Part shown: positions 1-6,268 of the stretch, piece by piece | Layout of the letters: every line of letters begins with the position of its first letter | Position numbering within the stretch: the stretch's first letter is position 1 | Assembly (NCBI GenBank): GCA_964572475.1 | Contig: CAZNEZ010000061.1 | Coordinates: 1 to 10,243, forward strand | DNA from: CAZNEZ01 sp964572475 | Lineage (GTDB): Bacteria > Bacillota > Clostridia > Lachnospirales > Lachnospiraceae | DNA: 10,243 bases | Direction of reading: 5' to 3' | The notes under the pieces: model-generated | Database searches by the model: none | Told to the model about the DNA's origin: nothing | The model's input: only the letters and a program-made list of their open reading frames with translations | Made by a program: the position numbers and the translations under genes

Positions 1-499
1 ATTGAATTTTCAAGGTACATAGGCACTTATTTAAGTGCGAAGTTTGAGTAATATACATCTAAGTGAAGGATTTATGTTTTACAGGATGATTCCACCAATA
101 CTTAAGATGATAGGATATCTTTTATTTGTTATTTCTATTATCACCATAGTAGTCCATAATACTAAAAGTATCAAAGCCAGAACTGGAGAATTAGGATTAC
201 TTAAGGCAATAGGATACAAAGATAATAATATCTTTGCTATATTTATTATAGAATTAGTAATGACATTTCTGATTTCTATTGTGTTAAGCATTATAATAAT
301 TGGATTATTACTAATAGGAGCTAATCTATATATTCAGAACTTTTTAAATGTATTTATTAGATTTTTACATATTGAAATTCCACTTAGCACAATGGCAATA
401 CTAGTAATATATTGTTCTGCTTCATTTACAGCAATATCTGGAATTATAAAACAAAAATTGCATAAGATTGTTTTGCCTGAAGGTCTGATGGAGGAATAA
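1..499 (+). pseudogene. 3' remnant of FtsX/MacB-type ABC permease, frameshifted
   Basis: This is the C-terminal part of an ABC permease of the FtsX/MacB class. From base 49 it encodes the three C-terminal membrane helices and the cytoplasmic motif ARTGELGLLKAIGY, and ends in the same VLPEGLMEE tail as the intact permease at 1660-2874. Upstream of base 46 this frame is closed by stops at 20-22 and 32-34. The frame starting at base 1 instead reads IEFSRYIGTYLSAKFE and then a stop at 49-51. That peptide resembles the end of the extracellular domain in the neighbours (IEFYSNVKEEGF in the 741 gene, ELGDELGA in the 1660 gene). Removing one T from the TTT at 43-45 joins the two frames into YLSAKLSNIHLSEGF, which aligns well with the intact copy. 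I infer a one-base insertion, or a sequencing error, in a gene whose 5' part lies outside the window. A GTG at 35 opens the downstream frame but has no ribosome site and would give a protein lacking the first helix and extracellular domain. Confidence 0.72.
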
Positions 500-501
500 G
501 A
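49..501 (+). repeat. 453-bp paralogous repeat, copy A (copy B at 2424-2876)
   Basis: Bases 49-501 align to 2424-2876 at a constant offset of 2375 with no gaps. By eye I count about 31 mismatches, so about 93% identity. The similarity begins at the junction between the extracellular domain and the membrane domain of the permease. It ends just after the stop codon, immediately before the start codon of the next gene in copy B. The sharp edges suggest segmental duplication or gene conversion rather than slow divergence of whole genes. Confidence 0.85.
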
Positions 502-614
502 CAAGTTTGGCTATTGTTAAAGAGTTAATTAGAATAACTTTCACCACTTGAATATGTATTGAAATATTATCGACAAATATGTGTAAAAAGTTTTGACCGA
601 TTATTACATATCTA

Positions 615-643
615 TTGAAAAGTTATATTAAAAAGAGTACACT
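615..643 (+). promoter_or_regulatory. possible sigma-A promoter for the ABC cassette
   Basis: TTGAAA (615-620) and TACACT (638-643) are separated by 17 bases in the 241-base gap before the ABC cassette. The -35 matches consensus at five positions and the -10 at four. A transcript starting near 650 would carry a leader of about 90 bases including the hairpin at 694-729. In such AT-rich DNA a match of this quality can arise by chance. The rest of 500-740 shows no gene and no clear terminator for the upstream remnant. Confidence 0.35.
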
Positions 644-684
644 ATACCTATTAAATAGATTGATGTTAGCATATATGAAATATT

Positions 685-690
685 AGGAGG
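685..690 (+). promoter_or_regulatory. AGGAGG Shine-Dalgarno 50 bases ahead of its start codon
   Basis: This perfect AGGAGG is the only good ribosome site before the gene starting at 741, but the linear gap to that ATG is 50 bases. The intervening hairpin (694-729) would shorten the effective gap to about 14 bases if folded. The weak AGGA at 736-739 sits only one base from the ATG, too close for normal use. An ATG at 692-694, one base after the Shine-Dalgarno, opens only a five-codon frame (MVRCP). Confidence 0.6.
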
Positions 691-693
691 AAT

Positions 694-729
694 GGTTAGG
701 TGTCCCTAAAACATCAGGGGTACCTAACC
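694..729 (+). promoter_or_regulatory. 14-bp RNA hairpin between Shine-Dalgarno and start codon
   Basis: The arms GGTTAGGTGTCCCT (694-707) and AGGGGTACCTAACC (716-729) pair over all 14 positions with an 8-base loop (708-715). The two positions that are not Watson-Crick are G-U and U-G wobbles, so the structure is unbroken as RNA but has two mismatches as a DNA palindrome. This argues for action in the transcript. It is locally GC-rich in an AT-rich leader and has no following T-run, so it is not a terminator. It may bring the AGGAGG at 685-690 closer to the ATG at 741, or be a protein or small-RNA target. It could also be a small inserted palindrome. Confidence 0.7.
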
Positions 730-740
730 TAATATAGGAT

Positions 741-1658
741 ATGAAGAACAAATTAAGGATTTATATATGGGCTGCTTCTGCTATAGTCATAGCAGTATTA
801 GGAATTGTCACTTATAATCTTAATAAGAATGTAGCAAATATGAGAGAAGAACTTAATGCATGGAAAGCTTCACCTGTTAGTAAGACGGTATATGCGTTGG
901 GCATTAATGATGCTGATTATAAAGGATTTATGAATAAGTACAAAGATGGTAAATCAATTATATCTATTAGAGGTATTGGCGATGTTATTAGTGTATCATG
1001 TTTAGAATATGATGAATCAGGGAGTAACAGTAATATAAGTGTAGATTGTTATGAGGCTGGATATCAGGATTGTACAGATGTTAAAGGACTTGACGATGGA
1101 GAGATTATTATTCCAGAGCAGTTCAAGCCTAAGTTATATGGAAAGTATGATAATGGAAAAAGTTATATTGATGGTGATACTCTTATAGGCACTACCATTA
1201 CATTAAGGTTTTATAATATAGAGCGCTCGACAGATAGTGTGAACACAGAAGAAAATATACAAAAAACATATTTTGAAAAAGATTACAAAGTTGTTGGTAC
1301 ATATGATAGCGAATTAGCAAGAAAATCTGATACACTATTATTAGTGAATCAAAATGAATATTATGAAGACTGGTGCAAGGTATATAGCATTAAAAGAAGT
1401 GAAATAGAAGATATTTATGAAAGCACAATATATATGACATTTATAGATAATGAATCAGCTATAGAATTCTATAGTAATGTTAAGGAAGAAGGATTTATCT
1501 TAGGAAGTCAGTGCGATGATCAAAATTATATTAAAATGAATGATGATATTGCAAATTATAAAATAGTAATAATGATAATGTATGTAATTATAGTATTAAC
1601 AATAATTCTTAATATAGTATTGTGTATTATTTGGAGGAAAAAGGATAGGAGAGTATGA
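741..1658 (+). CDS. ABC permease-like protein with extracellular domain and only two TM helices
   Basis: The 305-aa product has an N-terminal membrane helix (about 8-26), a large extracellular region (about 30-270) and one C-terminal helix (about 273-298), and ends at WRKKDRRV. The extracellular part is related to that of the next permease: GEIIIPEQF, a GKSYIDGDTLIG stretch and FEKDYKVVGTYD match DEILIPKYY, GSKYIGQKI and LEKEYTVAGVYD there. The protein stops where full FtsX permeases continue into the RTGELGLLKAIGY motif and two more helices. It is therefore either a shortened permease or a dedicated membrane-anchored extracellular subunit. It is unlikely to be a frameshift, because the next start codon follows the stop after one base. 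Residues Cys87, Cys103 and Cys111 could be redox-active or paired outside the cell. The start is fixed by an in-frame TAG at 735-737, and the N-terminal helix needs this ATG. Confidence 0.75.
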   Translation: MKNKLRIYIWAASAIVIAVLGIVTYNLNKNVANMREELNAWKASPVSKTVYALGINDADYKGFMNKYKDGKSIISIRGIGDVISVSCLEYDESGSNSNISVDCYEAGYQDCTDVKGLDDGEIIIPEQFKPKLYGKYDNGKSYIDGDTLIGTTITLRFYNIERSTDSVNTEENIQKTYFEKDYKVVGTYDSELARKSDTLLLVNQNEYYEDWCKVYSIKRSEIEDIYESTIYMTFIDNESAIEFYSNVKEEGFILGSQCDDQNYIKMNDDIANYKIVIMIMYVIIVLTIILNIVLCIIWRKKDRRV

Positions 1659-1659
1659 T

Positions 1660-2874
1660 ATGAAAGTACAGAATATGCTATTTGTAGCAAAGAAGAATTA
1701 TAGAGCAAGAAAGAAGGCTAATAGAATAAGTATTATTTTATTAGTTATATCTATTATAGCAATTGCATTATCAGATATAATGATTAATGCGATAGATAGT
1801 TTTTCAAAATACACAATATATGATACACCAGATGCATCTACTTTGAGGTTGGATTCCTATATAGAAGAGATTGCAGACCAGATTATTAATGATTATGATG
1901 GTGATTCCAGAATAGTAGATATTGACGAGTTTAATGCATATAATTTAGCTAGTCAGATTAGTGAAACACAACAATATGTTACGGTAAAGAGGTTTAATCC
2001 AAGATTTAGTGAGTATACAGAGAATATATCAGAACTTAATAATGATGAGATTCTAATTCCTAAGTATTATAATGCAAAAGGTGAATATCCAATAGCTCTT
2101 TCAGATGAATTTGAATATGAAGATGGAAGCAAATATATAGGACAAAAGATTAAAATATCTTATCCTATGTATGAGAAGATAGCAGAAGAAGATGGTGGAA
2201 GTGCCAGAGAAATAGATGAAAAACTAGAAAAAGAATATACAGTAGCAGGTGTATATGATAATTCAGCTATCGGAGGGGGAAGATTTTTGATATCCCAGGA
2301 TGAATATAAAACTGTGGTTGATACTACAGGCAAAAAGTATAAAAACATTGGAAAAGGAGTAATAATTGTTGCCAAGTCATATGACTATGTTCAGGAGCTA
2401 GGAGATGAGCTAGGTGCAAGTAATAATATATATCTAAGTGAAGGATTTATGTTTTACAAGATGATTCCACCAATACTTAAGGTGATAGGATATCTTTTAT
2501 TTGTTATTTCTATTATCACAATAGTAGTCCATAATACTAAAAGTATCAAAGCTAGAACTGGAGAGTTAGGTTTACTTAAGGCGATAGGATACAAAGATAA
2601 TAATATCTTTGCAATATTTATTATAGAATTAATAATGACATTTCTGATTTCTATTGTATTAAGTGCCATAATAATCGGATTATTAGTAATAGGAGTTAAT
2701 CTATATATTCAGAACTTTTTAAATGTATTTATTAGATTTTTACATATTAAAATTCCACTTAGCACAATAGCAATATTGGCAATATATTGTGTTGCTTCAT
2801 TTGCTATAATATCTGGAATTATAAAACAAAAATTACATAAGATTGTTTTGCCTGAAGGTCTAATGGAGGAATAA
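1660..2874 (+). CDS. FtsX/MacB-type ABC transporter permease
   Basis: This 404-aa membrane subunit works with the ATPase at 3500 and has the usual MacB/FtsX layout. Helix 1 is about 23-45, an extracellular domain spans about 46-268, and three helices lie at about 269-291, 315-346 and 364-387. The cytoplasmic motif KARTGELGLLKAIGY (297-311) is the conserved element after helix 2 that contacts the nucleotide-binding subunit in this family. A glycine run (GGG, 205-207) and an acidic stretch near 147-190 lie in the extracellular domain. The start has a good AGGAGA (1647-1652) inside the end of the preceding gene and follows its stop by one base, suggesting translational coupling. The 3' end is nearly identical to the remnant at 49-501. 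Family members export peptides or lipoproteins, or transmit ATP-driven movement to the envelope; the substrate is unknown here. Confidence 0.9.
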   Translation: MKVQNMLFVAKKNYRARKKANRISIILLVISIIAIALSDIMINAIDSFSKYTIYDTPDASTLRLDSYIEEIADQIINDYDGDSRIVDIDEFNAYNLASQISETQQYVTVKRFNPRFSEYTENISELNNDEILIPKYYNAKGEYPIALSDEFEYEDGSKYIGQKIKISYPMYEKIAEEDGGSAREIDEKLEKEYTVAGVYDNSAIGGGRFLISQDEYKTVVDTTGKKYKNIGKGVIIVAKSYDYVQELGDELGASNNIYLSEGFMFYKMIPPILKVIGYLLFVISIITIVVHNTKSIKARTGELGLLKAIGYKDNNIFAIFIIELIMTFLISIVLSAIIIGLLVIGVNLYIQNFLNVFIRFLHIKIPLSTIAILAIYCVASFAIISGIIKQKLHKIVLPEGLMEE

Positions 2875-2876
2875 GA
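2424..2876 (+). repeat. 453-bp paralogous repeat, copy B
   Basis: This is the partner of 49-501. It covers the membrane domain, the stop codon and the embedded ribosome site GGAGGA (2865-2870). In this copy that site drives the small permease starting at 2877. In copy A the equivalent site (490-495) has no start codon after it, so copy A appears to have lost the downstream gene. Confidence 0.85.
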
Positions 2877-3494
2877 ATGTTCATATATATGATAAAACAA
2901 AGAATACACAGTATACAAATAGTTCTATTGAATTCGATTGTAAATATAGCTTGCATTTTATTAGCATTTATTACTATGAACATGTTTTTGCAGTTTAAAG
3001 AGATTGTTAGTACAGAATGGTTTAAGACTACACAGAATGCCATTTCAGACATTAATGCTGATATAGAAGCTAAAAATATGATGTTTATTACAGCAGTAAC
3101 TGGATTACTAATGGCGGTTACAATTGTTATTTTAATTATTTTTCTAATATTTTTTAATTCATCTCTTAAGCGTGAATACAAGAATATTTGCATGTTAAAA
3201 GTAAGCGGATATAAAAATAGGACGATTTTTGCCAATTATGTAAAATATTATATTATAGAAGTTGGGACATCAATGGCAATAGGTTATGGCTTATCTTCCT
3301 TATTATGGGATGTATTGGCTAAATCAGAGATAGTATCACTTATTGTTGAAAAAGTTGAGATGACGGCCTATATGGACATCAGATGTACTTATTTTTTACC
3401 AATAGTAAGCGTTGTAATACTAATTAGTATATATATCAATGTTAACAAGGTTAAACTTGATAATATAAATAAATATTTTAAGATAAAGGAGTAA
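2877..3494 (+). CDS. small FtsX-like ABC permease lacking the extracellular domain
   Basis: The 205-aa product has four predicted helices (about 15-39, 68-94, 118-147 and 170-190). The segment SLKREYKNICMLKVSGYKNR (96-115) corresponds to the cytoplasmic coupling motif of FtsX permeases, RTGELGLLKAIGYKD in the neighbour. Only about 28 residues separate helices 1 and 2, where MacB-type permeases carry some 200 residues of extracellular domain. It is thus a compact permease, probably pairing with the 1660 product as the second half of the transporter. The two-TM 741 protein may supply extra extracellular mass. The start at 2877 is chosen because GGAGGA at 2865-2870 is six bases upstream; the ATG at 2889 is too far. 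The gene follows the previous stop by two bases. The function is inferred from topology, motif and context. Confidence 0.8.
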   Translation: MFIYMIKQRIHSIQIVLLNSIVNIACILLAFITMNMFLQFKEIVSTEWFKTTQNAISDINADIEAKNMMFITAVTGLLMAVTIVILIIFLIFFNSSLKREYKNICMLKVSGYKNRTIFANYVKYYIIEVGTSMAIGYGLSSLLWDVLAKSEIVSLIVEKVEMTAYMDIRCTYFLPIVSVVILISIYINVNKVKLDNINKYFKIKE

Positions 3495-3499
3495 ATGAG

Positions 3500-4159
3500 A
3501 TGGCGGTATTAGAAGCAATTAACATTACGAAGGAATATAGCAATGGAGTATCACCCATTAAAGATTATAGTGTAAGGTTTGAAGAAGGAACTTTCAATTG
3601 TATTATGGGACCATCTGGCGCTGGAAAGTCTACATTACTGAATGTATTAGGAATGTTAGATAAGCCAACTAAGGGTGATGTGATGCTAAATGGAGAAAAT
3701 ATTAAAGATTTAAAAGAGAACGAATTGGCTGATGTCAGAATGAAGAATATAGGCTTTATTTTTCAAGCATTTTACCTTAATCAGAATCTGAATGCACTTG
3801 ACAATGTTATTATACCAATGCTTATTAATGAAAAATATGGCAAAAATCATATAGATATGAAAAAAGCAGCACATGAATTACTTGAGAGATTTGGACTATC
3901 AGATAGAGAAAAGCACTATCCTACTGAATTGTCAGGTGGAGAGCAGCAAAGAGTTGCAATTGCAAGAGCAATGGCTAATGATCCAACAATTATCTTTGCA
4001 GATGAACCAACAGGTAATCTGGATGAAAAGAACGAACAAATAATTTTTAAATATTTAAGAGAACTGGCAGATGAGGGAAAAATTGTTATTGTAGTGTCAC
4101 ACAATAATAACATCAAGGATTATGCAGATAATATAATTGAATTAAAGAAAAATGCATAA
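3500..4159 (+). CDS. ABC transporter ATP-binding protein, MacB/LolD class
   Basis: The 219-aa nucleotide-binding subunit is complete. Walker A is GPSGAGKST (37-45), the Q-loop glutamine is Q89, the signature is LSGGEQQR (144-151), Walker B with the catalytic glutamate is IIFADE (164-169), the D-loop is GNLD (172-175) and the H-loop histidine is H201. The ADEPTGNLD wording and the length are typical of ATPases that serve FtsX/MacB permeases (LolD, MacB, BceA, FtsE relatives). It should hydrolyse ATP on the cytoplasmic face to drive the permeases at 1660 and 2877. The ribosome site AAGGAG (3486-3491) overlaps the end of the previous gene, and only five bases separate the two, so co-translation is likely. 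All catalytic residues are intact, so the cassette appears functional even though the upstream paralog has decayed. Confidence 0.95.
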   Translation: MAVLEAINITKEYSNGVSPIKDYSVRFEEGTFNCIMGPSGAGKSTLLNVLGMLDKPTKGDVMLNGENIKDLKENELADVRMKNIGFIFQAFYLNQNLNALDNVIIPMLINEKYGKNHIDMKKAAHELLERFGLSDREKHYPTELSGGEQQRVAIARAMANDPTIIFADEPTGNLDEKNEQIIFKYLRELADEGKIVIVVSHNNNIKDYADNIIELKKNA

Positions 4160-4193
4160 TAAGTATAATTGATTATTTAGGAGACTGAAGAAT

Positions 4194-4550
4194 ATGAATA
4201 ATAAATTTGAAATAATAACTAAGGAAGATAATAAAGTATATATATCTACTAGATTTGGGTATGAAGAAAAAATGATTGAATTAGACAGTATTACATATAT
4301 TGAGAGTAATAAGAGAAAGATTACTATACATAACGATAAGGAATATAAATTTGAATTCTACGGAAAGCTTAACGATTTATATAGTTATATTGCAATATAT
4401 TCTGATACATTTATAAGAATAAATCAATCGGAGATTGTAAATTATAATAAAGTCAATAAATTGGAAAGTTTTGAAATTATATTAATAGATGAAACTATTC
4501 ATTATATTTCAAGAAGATATAAACTTAAAATCGGTAGTAAAATATTATAA
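4194..4550 (+). CDS. stand-alone LytTR-domain DNA-binding regulator
   Basis: The whole 118-aa protein is essentially one LytTR domain, the DNA-binding fold of AgrA/VirR-type regulators. It matches the family at ITYIESNKRKITIH (33-46), the FEFYGKLNDL strand (53-62), DTFIRINQSEIVNYNKV (71-87, the conserved FiRihrSyiVN element) and HYISRRYK (103-110). It has no receiver domain and no membrane helix, so it is not a classical response regulator. Its activity must come from expression level, a partner or a ligand. It lies 34 bases after the ATPase with AGGAG at 4179-4183. It most likely controls the ABC cassette or a related locus, as small LytTR proteins beside transporter genes often do; that role is inferred. 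I could not identify a convincing pair of LytTR direct repeats upstream of 741. Confidence 0.9.
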   Translation: MNNKFEIITKEDNKVYISTRFGYEEKMIELDSITYIESNKRKITIHNDKEYKFEFYGKLNDLYSYIAIYSDTFIRINQSEIVNYNKVNKLESFEIILIDETIHYISRRYKLKIGSKIL

Positions 4551-4648
4551 ATGAATAATTAGTAAAAGTTAAAATAAATAGTTAGTAAAGGCGGACATGA
4601 TTTTGTTGTATGGAAAAACGGACTTTATAACTTTGCTAAAAGAATATT

Positions 4649-4676
4649 TTGACTTTGTACGGATATGATGTATAAT
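4649..4676 (+). promoter_or_regulatory. sigma-A promoter of the chemotaxis-receptor gene
   Basis: TTGACT (4649-4654), a 16-base spacer and a perfect TATAAT (4671-4676) form the best promoter in the window. Initiation is expected near 4683, giving a leader of roughly 107 bases before the ATG at 4790. No flagellar sigma-28 type pattern was recognised. The rest of 4551-4789 shows no gene, and no clear terminator was seen after the LytTR gene, so some read-through is possible. Confidence 0.7.
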
Positions 4677-4691
4677 AATATATAAATATGG

Positions 4692-4738
4692 GAACGAAAT
4701 AAAACGAGAGAAAGGTCGCCACATATATACTTTCGTTC
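4692..4738 (+). promoter_or_regulatory. inverted repeat in the leader of the chemotaxis-receptor mRNA
   Basis: GAACGAAA (4692-4699) is a perfect 8-base inverted match to TTTCGTTC (4731-4738), enclosing 31 bases. The right arm can alternatively pair with GAAAG at 4710-4714 through CTTTC at 4730-4734, so two mutually exclusive folds are possible. It lies just after the predicted transcription start. No known riboswitch consensus is recognised, and it could be a chance palindrome. Confidence 0.35.
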
Positions 4739-4789
4739 TTGATTTGTGGTAATATTATATATAATTATATATATAACGTGGGTGGAAAA

Positions 4790-6256
4790 ATGACAGAGAA
4801 TCAATTTAAAAGAGCGAATGGAGTATCGTATCCAGTTATTTTGTCAATGGAGCTATTTGTTGTTGTTGTATTAATGGGATATGCATCACAGAATGGAATG
4901 CATGCTAATACAATAGCACAGATAGCTACTTCTTTGATTTGCGCGATTGTTGCAACTATAGCATTTATTATGAAGAGAAACACAAGATTGTGTGAAGTAA
5001 TTTTAGTTAGTTCTGCAGCACTTATGTATACAGTGGTTATGATATTTGGAACAGCAACAACATCATACATGTATGTCTTTCCTATTTTAATAGTAAGCGT
5101 TGTATATATGATGAAAGATATAATAATATGTGGCATATCAGTTACCATTGTAACTAATATTATACATATGATAGTACTAGCAGGTAATAGCACAGAGCCT
5201 GATTTAGCAACGGTATTTATATTAGAAGGATTCTTAATAGCACTGATATGCTTTGCATCATATGCATCTTGTAGTTTGTTAATTAAGTTTAATACTGAGA
5301 ATATGGCAGAGATTAATAATAATATCGAAAAACAAAAGGCTTCGGCTGAAAAGATGTCAGAGACAGCAGATCAAATAGCAACGAATTTTGTTGAAGCGCA
5401 AGATCTTATGAGAATTCTTGAGGATTGTATTAAGACTAATCTTTTTTCTGTTGGTAATATTGCAGAGAGCAGCGAAAGTACAGCGGCTGCCATTCAACAG
5501 CAGGCAGAAGTATGTATAGGTATCGAAAAAAATACTGATGAAGCGGGCAAAGAAATGGATAATATGGTAAAAGCTTCGGAAGTAGCAAAAGATAATGTAC
5601 ATAATGGTAAGGTTATAATAGAAAAGCTTAAAGAACAAGCTAATATTGTTGGTGAAGCAAGTAAATCTACAGTAGAATCTACTAAGAGACTGGCAGATAG
5701 AATTACGCAGGTTCAAAAGATTCTTGAAGTTATTCTTAATATTTCATCACAGACTAATTTACTGGCCCTTAATGCATCAATTGAAGCAGCAAGAGCAGGA
5801 GAAGCAGGAAAAGGTTTTGCAGTTGTTGCGGATGAGATAAGACAGTTATCTGAACAGACAAAAGATGCTGCTAATAATATTTCCGGTATAATAGGTGAGT
5901 TGGTAGTTGATGCTAAAGAGACAACACAAAGTGTTGATAATTCTGTTGAATCAATATTAAAACAGAATGATATGATTGAGGTTACTAAAGAGAAATTTGA
6001 TGTTATTAATGACGAAGTAGAAGAATTAATTGTTAAAATTGGTAATACAAGCGCAATTATGAAAGAAGTCCTTGACTCTACTGGAGTTATCTCTGATAAT
6101 ATTAATCAGTTATCAGCTACTAGTGAGGAAGTATCAGCTTCTTCAACTGAGGCAGAGAAGACAGCAGAGAATGCAATGACAGAGATGAATAACTTTGTCA
6201 ATGTCCTTGAAGCGATAAATAAACTTGCAGAGGGATTGAAAGACTCTGCACTATAG
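4790..6256 (+). CDS. methyl-accepting chemotaxis protein with six-TM input domain
   Basis: The 488-aa product is a chemoreceptor signalling to CheA/CheW. About six membrane helices (roughly 13-32, 42-62, 68-86, 92-107, 111-131 and 141-165) occupy the N-terminus, with short loops and no large extracellular ligand domain. A long cytoplasmic coiled coil follows. Its hairpin tip is the canonical signalling core, ISSQTNLLALNASIEAARAG (318-337) continuing to GFAVVADEIRQLSEQTK (342-358). Glutamate/glutamine-rich flanking helices are candidate methylation regions. I do not see a clear HAMP domain between membrane and coil. The ATG at 4790 is preferred over an upstream in-frame TTG at 4739: GGGTGG (4780-4785) sits just before it, and the intervening residues are poor in coding character. 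The membrane domain could sense a small or membrane-soluble signal, but its ligand is unknown. Confidence 0.93.
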   Translation: MTENQFKRANGVSYPVILSMELFVVVVLMGYASQNGMHANTIAQIATSLICAIVATIAFIMKRNTRLCEVILVSSAALMYTVVMIFGTATTSYMYVFPILIVSVVYMMKDIIICGISVTIVTNIIHMIVLAGNSTEPDLATVFILEGFLIALICFASYASCSLLIKFNTENMAEINNNIEKQKASAEKMSETADQIATNFVEAQDLMRILEDCIKTNLFSVGNIAESSESTAAAIQQQAEVCIGIEKNTDEAGKEMDNMVKASEVAKDNVHNGKVIIEKLKEQANIVGEASKSTVESTKRLADRITQVQKILEVILNISSQTNLLALNASIEAARAGEAGKGFAVVADEIRQLSEQTKDAANNISGIIGELVVDAKETTQSVDNSVESILKQNDMIEVTKEKFDVINDEVEELIVKIGNTSAIMKEVLDSTGVISDNINQLSATSEEVSASSTEAEKTAENAMTEMNNFVNVLEAINKLAEGLKDSAL

Positions 6257-6268
6257 ATTGAGGTAAAA

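Noticed and set aside
35..499. A separate small membrane protein starting at GTG 35
   Set aside because: There is no ribosome site, and an upstream frame reads into the family's extracellular domain, so a frameshifted permease explains it better.
692..709. Leader peptide MVRCP right after AGGAGG
   Set aside because: The ATG is only one base from the Shine-Dalgarno and the peptide shows no attenuation logic.
694..729. Terminator upstream of the ABC cassette
   Set aside because: The stem is strong but no T-run follows; the next bases are TAATATAGGAT leading to the start codon.
4739..4789. Upstream TTG start for the chemoreceptor (17 extra residues)
   Set aside because: There is no ribosome site before the TTG, while GGGTGG precedes the ATG at 4790; the region also forms the right arm of the leader repeat.
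4683..4789. Cyclic-di-GMP (GEMM) riboswitch before the chemoreceptor
   Set aside because: The leader is short and lacks the GEMM conserved core as I know it.
5357..5716. 119-aa minus-strand reading frame
   Set aside because: It lies opposite the conserved chemoreceptor coding region and has no family resemblance; it is a shadow of AT-rich coding DNA.
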